From assembly GCA_964495465.1 (NCBI GenBank), contig CAZBWE010000043.1, positions 1 to 20,572 of the forward strand: 20,572 nt of DNA. The letters run 5' to 3'. Shown piece after piece: positions 7,179 to 14,674 of this stretch; within the stretch, counting starts at the first letter, position 1; the number at the start of each line of letters is the position of its first letter. The notes below the pieces were generated by a model, which was not told the origin of the DNA, made no database searches, and saw nothing but the letters and a program-made list of their open reading frames with translations. The stretch is from CAZBWE01 sp964495465 (lineage in GTDB: Bacteria; Planctomycetota; Phycisphaerae; Sedimentisphaerales; Anaerobacaceae). The translations under genes and the position numbers were made by a program.

Positions 7179-8156
7179 TTACTGTTTTCGATATTTTCGC
7201 AGCATATCGAGGAGGTTTTGCATATCTTCGGGAAGAGGGGCTTCGAATTTCACCATCTCCTCTGTCGTGGGGTGTTTGAATTCGAGGGTCGATGCGTGCA
7301 GGGCGACTCGATTTATGACAGGGTCTTGTGGGGCAGGTTCGGCATCCTGTAACTGCCAGGGATAAATTAGCTTTCCGCCATACATATCATCGGCGACGAT
7401 AGGGTGCTTGATGTGAGACAGGTGCACACGTATCTGGTGCGTTCTGCCGGTCTTGGGTGTCAGCTTCAATAGTGAAAAGCCGCGGAAAGATTCGACTACT
7501 TCGTAAAAAGTGATTGCTTCTTTTCCGATTTCCGGCCTGATTGCGTATTTTTCTCTTATCTTTGGATGAATACCGAGCGGTGCCTGGACGCGGTCAGCTG
7601 TTAGCTCCGGTGTGCCGTGGACGACGGCAAGGTAGGTCTTATTGACCTGGCGGTGCTCGAATTGTTTTGCGACCTTCCACTGCGCAATGTCGTTTTTGGT
7701 AACGACCATAACGCCGGTCGTGTTTTTGTCGAGCCGATGCACAATGCCGGGACGAAGCTCGCCGAGTCCGCTTGACAGCTTGTCATAATGGTGAGCCAGG
7801 GCATTTACCAAAGTTCCGTGCGTGTTGCCGCGGGCGGGATGAACTATCATATCAGCGGATTTATTCAGTATTATCAAATCGGAATCTTCATAAATAATAT
7901 TCAAAGGGATATCTTCCGGCGCGATTTCTTTGCTCGGCAGTTCAGGCAGTGTCATCTCGATTTTGTCGCCCGGATTCAGCTTCAAGCTGGGCTTTGCGAT
8001 CTTGCCGTTGACCTTAACGGCGCCTTGCCTGATTACCTCCTGTAACATCACCCTGCTGAAGTTGCTGAATCGGCCGTGGAGATACTTATCAAGCCGACGC
8101 TCTTTGATTGAAGTTCCAACTTGAAACGTCAATGGCTCAGAACCGCTATTCTGCAT
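7179..8156 (-). CDS. RluA/RluD family 23S rRNA pseudouridine synthase
   Basis: Isomerises specific uridines in ribosomal RNA to pseudouridine. The 325-residue product has an S4 RNA-binding domain at about residues 19-70 (RLDKYLHGRF...GAVKVNGKIAKPSLKLNPGD) and a catalytic domain after it. The catalytic motif HRLDKNTTG is at 140-148 with the nucleophilic aspartate D143. GRTHQIRVHL (237-246), HPIVADDMYG (251-260) and RVALHA (283-288) are the other conserved blocks. This is the S4-containing RluC/RluD layout. Which uridine is modified cannot be told from the sequence. It starts 22 bases after the TPR gene on the same strand and is probably cotranscribed. The ribosome-binding site is weak. Confidence 0.92.
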   Translation of the reverse strand: MQNSGSEPLTFQVGTSIKERRLDKYLHGRFSNFSRVMLQEVIRQGAVKVNGKIAKPSLKLNPGDKIEMTLPELPSKEIAPEDIPLNIIYEDSDLIILNKSADMIVHPARGNTHGTLVNALAHHYDKLSSGLGELRPGIVHRLDKNTTGVMVVTKNDIAQWKVAKQFEHRQVNKTYLAVVHGTPELTADRVQAPLGIHPKIREKYAIRPEIGKEAITFYEVVESFRGFSLLKLTPKTGRTHQIRVHLSHIKHPIVADDMYGGKLIYPWQLQDAEPAPQDPVINRVALHASTLEFKHPTTEEMVKFEAPLPEDMQNLLDMLRKYRKQ

Positions 8157-8177
8157 CAGCTATCTCGCTTCGTTTAA

Positions 8178-9056
8178 TCATTCTTCGAGTAGATTGGCAT
8201 CGCTGATGTTGTCTGCTTGAGGCGGTTTATTTTGTGAAGGGGTTTCGGAAGATATATCCTGCTCAGGCGAAGTGATATCCGGTTTCGGCAGGGGCACATC
8301 GAATTCAGGCGCTTCAAAGCCAAAATCGACATCTATAGGCGGAGTAACATCGGTGGGCAGGACTGTTTCAACAGCAGGTCTTTTTGGTGCCGGCTTAAAA
8401 ACTATCTTTTGCTTGTAATCAGACATTATCCCGAGGCGCTGCTTTGCCTGGACAGCAGCTACTGTCCCGTCGAAATCAGGATTTTCGCAGACGTCGCGAT
8501 ATGCCTGCTCTGCCGCCTCGAAGTTGCCGAACTCTTCCTCGCATAGTCCGAGGCCGAATTTTGCCATAGCCGCCAACGTGGGGGTGTCCGGGCATTTCTC
8601 GAATGCTTCAGTATAGCTGTCTTTTGCCTGATTTATCTGGGTTGCCACTTCCTCTCTGGTTACAGGCCCTGCGCGGTAATGCAGCTCTGTCCGCAGGGCC
8701 TCAGCCCGTTTAATAAGTGCAAGAGCAGCCATCTGGTCGTCATCCGCATTTTGAGCGAATACCCTGAGGTCATCTGCCGGCTGCAACAGGATAAATGATA
8801 TGTCTCCCTCGTTCTGGGCCTTGAGGATTTGCGTTTTGCTTTCTATTACCTGGCCGATAAGATTTGAAAGTTCGAACTGTTTTTGAGCCAATATACTCGC
8901 ATTATAGAATCTCCAGATGTAAAAGGCTGCAACGCCGATAACCAACACCGCTACGACGATTATCGATATGCTGTTTTCCTTCGCCCATTGCGGCAGGTTG
9001 TTCAGCCATTCGGCCAATTCGTTAGTCTTCAGCTCGTGTCGATGGTCGGATTTCAT
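8178..9056 (-). CDS. Membrane-anchored TPR protein (YfgM-like layout)
   Basis: A 292-residue protein with a short N-terminal cytoplasmic segment and one membrane helix at about 29-47 (ISIIVVAVLVIGVAAFYIW). A helical TPR-like region follows to about residue 215, including FGLGLCEEEFGNFEAAEQAY, a clear TPR repeat. The rest is a proline- and acid-rich tail rich in DVTPP, DITSP and PPQ that looks disordered. The layout resembles YfgM/TPR_21 proteins that associate with the Sec machinery and periplasmic chaperones, but no close family can be named. AAGGAG lies seven bases before the ATG on the minus strand. It shares an operon with the pseudouridine synthase, which suggests convenience more than a shared pathway. 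Confidence 0.75.
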   Translation of the reverse strand: MKSDHRHELKTNELAEWLNNLPQWAKENSISIIVVAVLVIGVAAFYIWRFYNASILAQKQFELSNLIGQVIESKTQILKAQNEGDISFILLQPADDLRVFAQNADDDQMAALALIKRAEALRTELHYRAGPVTREEVATQINQAKDSYTEAFEKCPDTPTLAAMAKFGLGLCEEEFGNFEAAEQAYRDVCENPDFDGTVAAVQAKQRLGIMSDYKQKIVFKPAPKRPAVETVLPTDVTPPIDVDFGFEAPEFDVPLPKPDITSPEQDISSETPSQNKPPQADNISDANLLEE

Positions 9057-9070
9057 CCTTCGGCTCCTTT

Positions 9071-9120
9071 CATCCCTCGACTTACGCTCGGGATGACCCT
9101 GAGCGAAGTCGAATGGGTCA
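9071..9120. repeat. Palindromic element sharing 18 bases with the rsmA insertion
   Basis: ACCCTGAGCGAAGTCGAA at 9096-9113 is identical to 17177-17194 inside rsmA. Here the element has arms TCGACTT (9077-9083) and AAGTCGA (9106-9112). It also contains smaller hairpins, CATCCC/GGGATG (9071-9076 with 9090-9095) and GACCC/GGGTC (9095-9099 with 9115-9119). Confidence 0.75.
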
Positions 9121-9134
9121 GTCGCTGCTTCTCT

Positions 9135-9193
9135 GCCACCAAGACACGAAGAATTTTTTATTTTTTTCCTTTGTGCCTTCGTGTCTTTGTGGC
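9135..9193. repeat. Inverted repeat with AAGACACGAAG arms
   Basis: AAGACACGAAG (9141-9151) is complementary to CTTCGTGTCTT (9177-9187), 11 of 11. The outer GCCAC and GTGGC (9135-9139, 9189-9193) also pair. The 25-base loop is very T-rich. The type resembles CCACAAAGACACGAAG repeats that I recall from other uncultured bacterial genomes. Confidence 0.75.
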
Positions 9194-9226
9194 TAATTTC
9201 TCCGTTTTTTCATAAAATTCGGCTGC

Positions 9227-9264
9227 CAGATTCGCCCGCAAAGCGAGGCGAGCTATCCAATCTG
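9227..9264. repeat. Short imperfect palindrome
   Basis: CAGATT (9227-9232) pairs with AATCTG (9259-9264), TCGCC (9232-9236) with GGCGA (9247-9251), and CGC-AAA-GCG (9237-9245) forms the core. It is bulged on the right arm. Confidence 0.5.
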
Positions 9265-9276
9265 ATTTACCAAAGT

Positions 9277-9298
9277 ACCACGGCCATCCTGGCCGTGG
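9277..9298 (-). repeat. Single palindromic hairpin upstream of the S55 gene
   Basis: CACGGCCA-TCC-TGGCCGTG (9279-9297) is the exact reverse complement of the second hairpin of the recG element (2165-2183). Only this half of the double hairpin is present here. It ends about 30 bases upstream of the S55 gene's -35 box. Confidence 0.85.
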
Positions 9299-9329
9299 AA
9301 GCACGTATTATAACAGAATTACTTTAGTC

Positions 9330-9358
9330 TTGCAATTAATCGCTGAACCGATTAAAAT
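9330..9358 (+). promoter_or_regulatory. Sigma70-type promoter of the S55 peptidase gene
   Basis: TTGCAA (9330-9335), 17-base spacer, TAAAAT (9353-9358). Both boxes match five of six consensus bases. The start site would be near 9365, about 30 bases before the ATG at 9395. The promoter probably also drives the beta-propeller gene. Confidence 0.58.
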
Positions 9359-9394
9359 TCTGTTTTCTGTATAAGGTTAATCGAAAGGGTATAG

Positions 9395-11299
9395 ATGTCC
9401 GAAAATAAGGCCGAAGATAGAACTTTTTACTTTTTATTATTCATTTTTTGCTTTTCCGTATTCCTGTGCCCGATTGAATCAGGGATTTGCATGGCAGACG
9501 GCCAGCAGGAACAGCCCAAAATACCAGGAGTATTAACAGACATCTGGGACCCTAATAAATATATCAGCATTGATGAAGTCCGGCCCGGAATGGAGGCATA
9601 TTGCCTTACCTGCTACAAAGACACTGACATCGAAAAGTTCGGCCTCGAGGTTATAAGTGTAGTTCGCAATATAAGTCCGGGCAGAAATGCGATACTTGTA
9701 AAGGGTACTGATGAGCGTTTTATCCAAACCGGCCCCGTAGGCGGATGCAGCGGCTCGCCGGTTTATATAAACGGCCGATTGGCGGGAGCATTGGCCTTCG
9801 CATGGTATCTCAGCAAAGACCCGCTTTACGGAGCAACACCGATTGAAGAGATGCTTCAGGTAGGCCGGTTCAACAGCACCGAGCAGGATGCAGCTTCGTC
9901 AGGATATGTGTTTGATTTTTCCAGGCCGCTCGACCTTGCGGAAATTGACAGACAAATTACAAGTCCACAATTCTTAAAAGAAAACAGACTGACAGGTATC
10001 AACCCTCTGCCCTGCCTATTGATAACGCCCGAGTTATCGGCCGAGTTTAGCGAGCAGCTGGCGACATTCTTCGAACCGCTCGGACTTATGGTCGTTTCCG
10101 GTTTTAGCGGTGGGGGTTTACCTTCTTCCGCAAATGAAAGCGAGGGGCAGACAACAAATGCCCAGGATATATGCTTAGAGCCGGGGGCCGTTCTTACAGT
10201 TCCATTGGTCAGCGGTGATATTACTATGTTCGTCCTCGGGACGGTTACCGAGGTCGTAAACGGCAGGGTTTACGGCTTCGGGCACAGTTTTCTCGGCCGA
10301 GGTCCTGTGAATTTGCCGATGGCCACAGGGCAGGTGCACACCGTGGTATCAAGCTTGTCCCGCTCTTTCAAACTCGGCAGCACGCTTGACATAGTCGGCA
10401 CTTTGACAACCGACGAGTCGGCTGCCGTTTTCGGACAAATCGGCGAAGAGCCGAAGACGATACCGCTGACAATAACAGTTGACCGTTACAATGATTCACA
10501 GAAGCGCGTTTATAACTGCCGGGTTGCCACAGACCTTCAGCTTACGCCGATGGTGATGGCCGCGGCGGTCAACAGCGCCGTATCTTACCTCGGCGCTCTC
10601 CCGCTGGACCACACGATTGAGTTTAAAGCGGCAATCAACACGGACAAGACCGAGCCGGTTACATTCGAAAACATCTCAACCGGCGGGGGTATTAATGATA
10701 TGCTGATGGCAAGCAGAACCTTGCTCGCGATTCTTATGAATAATCCGTTCAGGAAGATTAATATAGAATCGCTCGACTTTGAAATTCGCATCCTGCCGAA
10801 AAACATTATTTCACAAATATGGTCGGTTGACCTGTCAGATTCAAAGGTTAAAGCCGGCGAGACAATCGAGATTGCAGTAGTTGTGGAATCGTTCCTGGCG
10901 GGAAAAAAACAATACAAGTTCAGCTTAACAATACCAGAAGATCTTCCGCCCGGAGTATATGAATTGACAGTGTGCGGCTCACAGGATTATGCCCAGTTTC
11001 TTCAAAAAGCTGCCCCGTATAAATTTCTTGCACTAAATTTACCGAGCTTGATTGAAGCGATAAACAACTCACTTCAAATCAGGCAGGACAGGCTGTATTG
11101 TCTTTTGACTTTACCGCCCAGCGGCTTAGCGTTGGAAAGGGCGGAACTTCCCGATTTGCCTGCGACGAAAGCATTGGTTTTGCAGAGCGAGAAAAGGACA
11201 TTGAGAACACAGCCCTACCGACCCTGGCTTGAAGAAAGCATAGAGACCGGCACAATCATTGTTGATAACAAGGTCGTGCGTTTAATGGTGGAGGAGTAA
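9395..11299 (+). CDS. Exported protein with SpoIVB-type (S55) serine peptidase domain
   Basis: A 634-residue protein with a hydrophobic N-terminal signal or anchor at about 10-27 (TFYFLLFIFCFSVFLCPI), so it acts outside the cytoplasm. The S55 region begins with EVRPGMEAYCLT (61-72). It has the nucleophile motif GGCSGSPVYINGRLAGA (116-132), with S119 the expected catalytic serine. A second conserved block, FGHSFLGRGPVNLPMA (295-310), carries H297 and is preceded by LVSGD (271-275). Here the likely histidine follows the serine, whereas in the Bacillus sporulation protease SpoIVB the histidine comes first. I know such proteins from several non-sporulating phyla, with unknown targets. The C-terminal half (about 400-634) is beta-rich with no named domain. 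AAAGGG (9384-9389) precedes the ATG. The beta-propeller gene follows 61 bases later. Confidence 0.82.
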   Translation: MSENKAEDRTFYFLLFIFCFSVFLCPIESGICMADGQQEQPKIPGVLTDIWDPNKYISIDEVRPGMEAYCLTCYKDTDIEKFGLEVISVVRNISPGRNAILVKGTDERFIQTGPVGGCSGSPVYINGRLAGALAFAWYLSKDPLYGATPIEEMLQVGRFNSTEQDAASSGYVFDFSRPLDLAEIDRQITSPQFLKENRLTGINPLPCLLITPELSAEFSEQLATFFEPLGLMVVSGFSGGGLPSSANESEGQTTNAQDICLEPGAVLTVPLVSGDITMFVLGTVTEVVNGRVYGFGHSFLGRGPVNLPMATGQVHTVVSSLSRSFKLGSTLDIVGTLTTDESAAVFGQIGEEPKTIPLTITVDRYNDSQKRVYNCRVATDLQLTPMVMAAAVNSAVSYLGALPLDHTIEFKAAINTDKTEPVTFENISTGGGINDMLMASRTLLAILMNNPFRKINIESLDFEIRILPKNIISQIWSVDLSDSKVKAGETIEIAVVVESFLAGKKQYKFSLTIPEDLPPGVYELTVCGSQDYAQFLQKAAPYKFLALNLPSLIEAINNSLQIRQDRLYCLLTLPPSGLALERAELPDLPATKALVLQSEKRTLRTQPYRPWLEESIETGTIIVDNKVVRLMVEE

Positions 11300-11360
11300 T
11301 AATAAATTTGTTTTTAATTTTGGCTTTTAATGCTTTGATTTTTCTATTTGGAGAGTTGTT

Positions 11361-13643
11361 ATGAAAGATAAATTTTACGTTAATTACAGATTAGCAGCTT
11401 TGGTGATGACTTTGGTTTGCCTGGTTTTGAATTCAACTTCTCCGGCTGTCAGCAGCAAGGTTACACGTCATTCCAGCAGCTCGGACTTATTAAAAGGCGA
11501 AATCAAAGATGTGGTTATCGGCTCTCGCGGGACTATTGAACTTGGGCGTTCAGCCAAGAAGCTGATTGACGGATTTGAGGAGCTTGAAGACGTATGGTCG
11601 ATAAACAGCATCGTTGTAAGCGGCGGGACAATCTACTTCGGCACAAGTCCCAACGGCGGAATTTACAAATACAGTCTCAATAAAATGAAAAAGGTTTATC
11701 CGGTAGAACCTGAAAACCAGACGAACAATAAACAGGCCGAAACACATAATGATAAAGCCAAGCCCGGCGTCAAGACGGTCGAGGCCGAGAAATACCTTTC
11801 AAACGAGCACATTTTCGCGATGGCAACCGATGTGTCCGGCCAGCTTTTAGCCGGTATCAGCGGCGAAAATTGCGGACTCTACCGACTCAAAGCGGACAAA
11901 ATGGAAGTTATTTTTGAACTGAAAGACGCAAAATATATATTCGCAATAGCCACCGACGATTCGGGTAACATCTACCTGGGAACCGGGCCGGAGGGCAAGG
12001 TTTATCGGCTCGACCCCTTCGGCAAAGACCCGCAGGTTATTTATGAAGCCAAAGATAAAAACATCCTTTCACTGACAATCGGGCAGGACGGCTTTGTTTA
12101 TGCGGGAAGCGACGGCCGGGGACTGATATATAAGATAAATCCCCGCACCAAAACAGCGACGGTTTTATACGACAGCGACCAGCCGGAGATTACAGCGCTA
12201 TTACTTACAAAAGACAGCGAGCTATATGCGGCTGCAACGCTGGCCAAGGTTGTGCAGACACAAACCAAGTTTGCCGCACAGCTGCCCTTTACCGGTCGGC
12301 CTGAAGTCGGACCACAGGAAGAAGAAGGGGATGAACAGAGTGGAAATACCGGGGAAAATGACGGTGGGCTTACACTAAAAATCGCAAATACAAAAAAAGG
12401 CGTTGATGATAAAACTGCCCGAAAACCGCCGCTGATGAGCAAAGGAACCAAGCCAGCCAAAGCCAGTTCCATATACAAGATAACCAAAGACGGCTTTGTT
12501 ACGGACATATTCAGTGAAGCCGCAGTCTTTTTCTGCCTGGTCGAGCAAAACACAAAACTGCTTGTCGGAACAGGTAACAGCGCCCAGCTTTTTAGCATCG
12601 ATGCAGCTACAGAACAGCAGGCGATTATCTATGAGGATGACAAGGCATCACAGATAACAGCGGTAACCGTAGTCGGCGAAGATATATACCTCGGCACGGC
12701 GAACCCTGCCAAGCTGATAAAATTGGTGCCCGGCTTCGCTTCCGAGGGCACTTACGCTTCCGACCTTATCGATGCCGACCAGCCGGCGAGGTGGGGTAAG
12801 CTGCAAATCGAGGCGGACATTCCAAAAGGGTGCAAAGTTCTTTTGTCTTCGCGCAGTGGAAATGTCAAGGATATAAACGACCCGACCTTTTCAGAATGGA
12901 CCGAACCGACAACATTAACAGAGCCGACGCAGCTGCGTTGTCCTCTTGGCAGGTTCTGTCAATATAAGCTGATTTTACAAAGCGAAGACGGCCTGAGTAC
13001 CCCGCTCATAAGAGAGGTCGCCGTTGCCAGCAGCATTCCCAATCTGGCGCCGAAGGTGGAATCCGTCAGCGTTGAGCAGGTCCCCAAAAAGGAAGGAGCA
13101 CTCAAAATCAGCTATAAGGCCAAAGATGCCAACGACGATAAGCTGATTTACACGATTGACTTCAGGAAACTCGGAAGGACAAACTGGATTAAACTTAAAG
13201 ACGAGCTTGAAGAGGATAACTTCGAATGGGACAGCAGGACTGTCGAGGACGGTTTGTATGAGGTCAGAGTAACAGCAAGTGATGAGAGGGGCAATACAAC
13301 TACAACAAAACTGACCGACAGCAGAATAAGTGAGCCGGTAGTGATTGATAATACCGGGCCCGTTATTGAAAAGCACTCTTCTGAGAAGGGCTTAAGAAAC
13401 GTAACGCTGAAGCTGCAGGTAAAAGATGAATTCAGCGCAATTGGAAAGCTTGATTATACAATCGACAGCAATGAACAGTGGACAGGCACCATACCGGACG
13501 ACCTTGTTTACGATACAACAGAGGAGAATTTTACGATTGTGCTCGAAAAATTAGAGGCCGGTGAGCATATAATCGCTGTCAGGGTCAGCGATGACATCGG
13601 CAATACAACTTACAAAACCTTCGAGGTTAATCCCGGTTATTGA
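11361..13643 (+). CDS. Exported beta-propeller repeat protein with C-terminal Ig-like domains
   Basis: A 760-residue protein with an N-terminal signal sequence (hydrophobic 11-24, probable cleavage before residue 35). The region 75-460 holds repeats of about 45 residues of the NHL/WD-like type with the pattern D-x-SG-x-(I/L)-YLGT-x-xx-G-x-(L/V)-YRL: 150-176, 193-218, 236-260, 276-300, 370-414 and 430-455. It predicts a six- or seven-bladed propeller. An acidic-then-basic low-complexity linker (about 305-368, with EEEGDEQSG) interrupts the blades. Residues 465-555 resemble a jelly-roll or discoidin-like segment, and 565-760 look like two Ig/fibronectin-like domains. GGAGAG (11350-11355) is a good ribosome-binding site. 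I infer that it works outside the cell with the S55 protein upstream, but no substrate can be named. Confidence 0.78.
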   Translation: MKDKFYVNYRLAALVMTLVCLVLNSTSPAVSSKVTRHSSSSDLLKGEIKDVVIGSRGTIELGRSAKKLIDGFEELEDVWSINSIVVSGGTIYFGTSPNGGIYKYSLNKMKKVYPVEPENQTNNKQAETHNDKAKPGVKTVEAEKYLSNEHIFAMATDVSGQLLAGISGENCGLYRLKADKMEVIFELKDAKYIFAIATDDSGNIYLGTGPEGKVYRLDPFGKDPQVIYEAKDKNILSLTIGQDGFVYAGSDGRGLIYKINPRTKTATVLYDSDQPEITALLLTKDSELYAAATLAKVVQTQTKFAAQLPFTGRPEVGPQEEEGDEQSGNTGENDGGLTLKIANTKKGVDDKTARKPPLMSKGTKPAKASSIYKITKDGFVTDIFSEAAVFFCLVEQNTKLLVGTGNSAQLFSIDAATEQQAIIYEDDKASQITAVTVVGEDIYLGTANPAKLIKLVPGFASEGTYASDLIDADQPARWGKLQIEADIPKGCKVLLSSRSGNVKDINDPTFSEWTEPTTLTEPTQLRCPLGRFCQYKLILQSEDGLSTPLIREVAVASSIPNLAPKVESVSVEQVPKKEGALKISYKAKDANDDKLIYTIDFRKLGRTNWIKLKDELEEDNFEWDSRTVEDGLYEVRVTASDERGNTTTTKLTDSRISEPVVIDNTGPVIEKHSSEKGLRNVTLKLQVKDEFSAIGKLDYTIDSNEQWTGTIPDDLVYDTTEENFTIVLEKLEAGEHIIAVRVSDDIGNTTYKTFEVNPGY

Positions 13644-13666
13644 ACCGCGATTCGTGAATCGAACCG
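13634..13666 (+). other. Hairpin across the stop codon of the beta-propeller gene
   Basis: CGATTC-GT-GAATCG (13648-13661) is enclosed by CGGTT (13634-13638) and AACCG (13662-13666). CGGTT can also pair with the nearer AACCG (13643-13647), so two folds compete. There is no T-run. It lies between the beta-propeller stop and the probable fumarase GTG start. Confidence 0.35.
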
Positions 13667-13686
13667 CACTACACGAGACACAAATT

Positions 13687-14550
13687 GTGCGATATATCGA
13701 ATTTGAAAAGGTTGCTGATACGGTCGAATCACTTTGTATAGCAGCCGGCTACGAACTGCCCGACGATGTTTTAGCCGCTTTCGAGCAGGCCGTACAGAAA
13801 GAATCAAATCCTGCAGCCGTCAAAATACTAAACCAGCTCATAGAAAATGCCCGGATAGCAAAGGCCGAATCGATACCGTTATGTCAGGATACGGGCCTTG
13901 TGGTAGTCTTCGCCGAGTGCGGCTCGGATGTAGTAATCAGACTCCCTGCAGGAAACGAACGAGCAACTCTCGTTGACGCAATCAACGCTGGCGTTGCCGC
14001 CGGCTACCGGAAGGGATATTTGCGAAAAAGCGTCGTCGCTGAGCCGTTAAATAAACGCGAAAACACCGGCTCGAATACGCCAGCTATAATCCATTACACG
14101 ATTGTTCCGGGGCAGAAACTGAAACTTTCCGTTATGCTCAAAGGCGGCGGCTGCGAAAATAAAAGCCAGTTCAGAATGTTCAGACCAACCGACCAGAGAC
14201 AGCAGATAATCGAATGGATTGTCGGTGTAGTCGAAAGCGCCGGCGCCGACGCCTGTCCGCCTTTTATTGTCGGCGTGGGGATTGGGGGCGATTTTGAACT
14301 AAGCTGCTTGTTGAGTAAAAAGGCGCTTCTAAGGGAACTAAATCAGAGAAACAGCGATAAGTTTTACGCTGAGCTTGAGGCGGATTTGCTTTCTGCCATC
14401 AACGCAACTGGTCTTGGTCCGCAGGGTCTCAGCGGTGATACGACCGCTCTTGGCTGTTTGATTGAAACCGCACCGTGTCATATTACATCACTGCCGGTAG
14501 CAGTGAATATCGAATGTCACAGCCATCGGCACAAAACCGCGGTTATCTGA
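13687..14550 (+). CDS. Class I fumarate hydratase, alpha (N-terminal) subunit
   Basis: Iron-sulfur enzyme subunit for the reversible hydration of fumarate to malate in the citric acid cycle, or of a related diacid such as tartrate. Counting from GTG, the three expected [4Fe-4S] ligands are visible: C66 in PLCQDTG, C190 in ADACPPFIVGVGIGG and C277 in NIECHSHRH. RENTGSNTPAIIHY and the terminal NIECH...H block are also family hallmarks. The open frame extends back to 13591, but those codons overlap the previous gene by 53 bases and match nothing in the family. GTG at 13687 gives MRYIEFEKVADTVESLC and 288 residues, the usual alpha-subunit size. A GTG at 13654 is the alternative. No beta subunit gene follows, which is unusual. 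A family-conserved GSEN reads GCEN (C156). Confidence 0.85.
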   Translation: MRYIEFEKVADTVESLCIAAGYELPDDVLAAFEQAVQKESNPAAVKILNQLIENARIAKAESIPLCQDTGLVVVFAECGSDVVIRLPAGNERATLVDAINAGVAAGYRKGYLRKSVVAEPLNKRENTGSNTPAIIHYTIVPGQKLKLSVMLKGGGCENKSQFRMFRPTDQRQQIIEWIVGVVESAGADACPPFIVGVGIGGDFELSCLLSKKALLRELNQRNSDKFYAELEADLLSAINATGLGPQGLSGDTTALGCLIETAPCHITSLPVAVNIECHSHRHKTAVI

Positions 14551-14674
14551 TTTGGCAGCTTTAGAAACTTTATAAATCGGGCTTCGATAGTGATTACATC
14601 CGGCAAAAAGAAGCTACAACAGCGTCATCGCCATCCATAAAAATCCGCTCAGTATCAGGATATTGACTTAATCC

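Larger units (their letters stand above)
9057..9394. other. Intergenic region packed with palindromic elements, 338 bases, no gene
   Basis: It separates the divergent TPR and S55 peptidase genes. I see no RNA gene or credible short ORF. About half of it consists of four unrelated palindromic elements in a row (9071-9120, 9135-9193, 9227-9264, 9277-9298), listed separately. The last 95 bases hold the promoter and leader of the S55 gene. Confidence 0.8.

Noticed and set aside
13591..13686. Fumarase start at ATG 13591
   Set aside because: It would overlap the beta-propeller gene by 53 bases and add 32 residues with no family match; GTG 13687 fits the family N-terminus.
14551..14674. Fumarase beta-subunit remnant or other gene in the gap
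   Set aside because: No frame gives a recognisable peptide; the 124 bases look like plain intergenic sequence.
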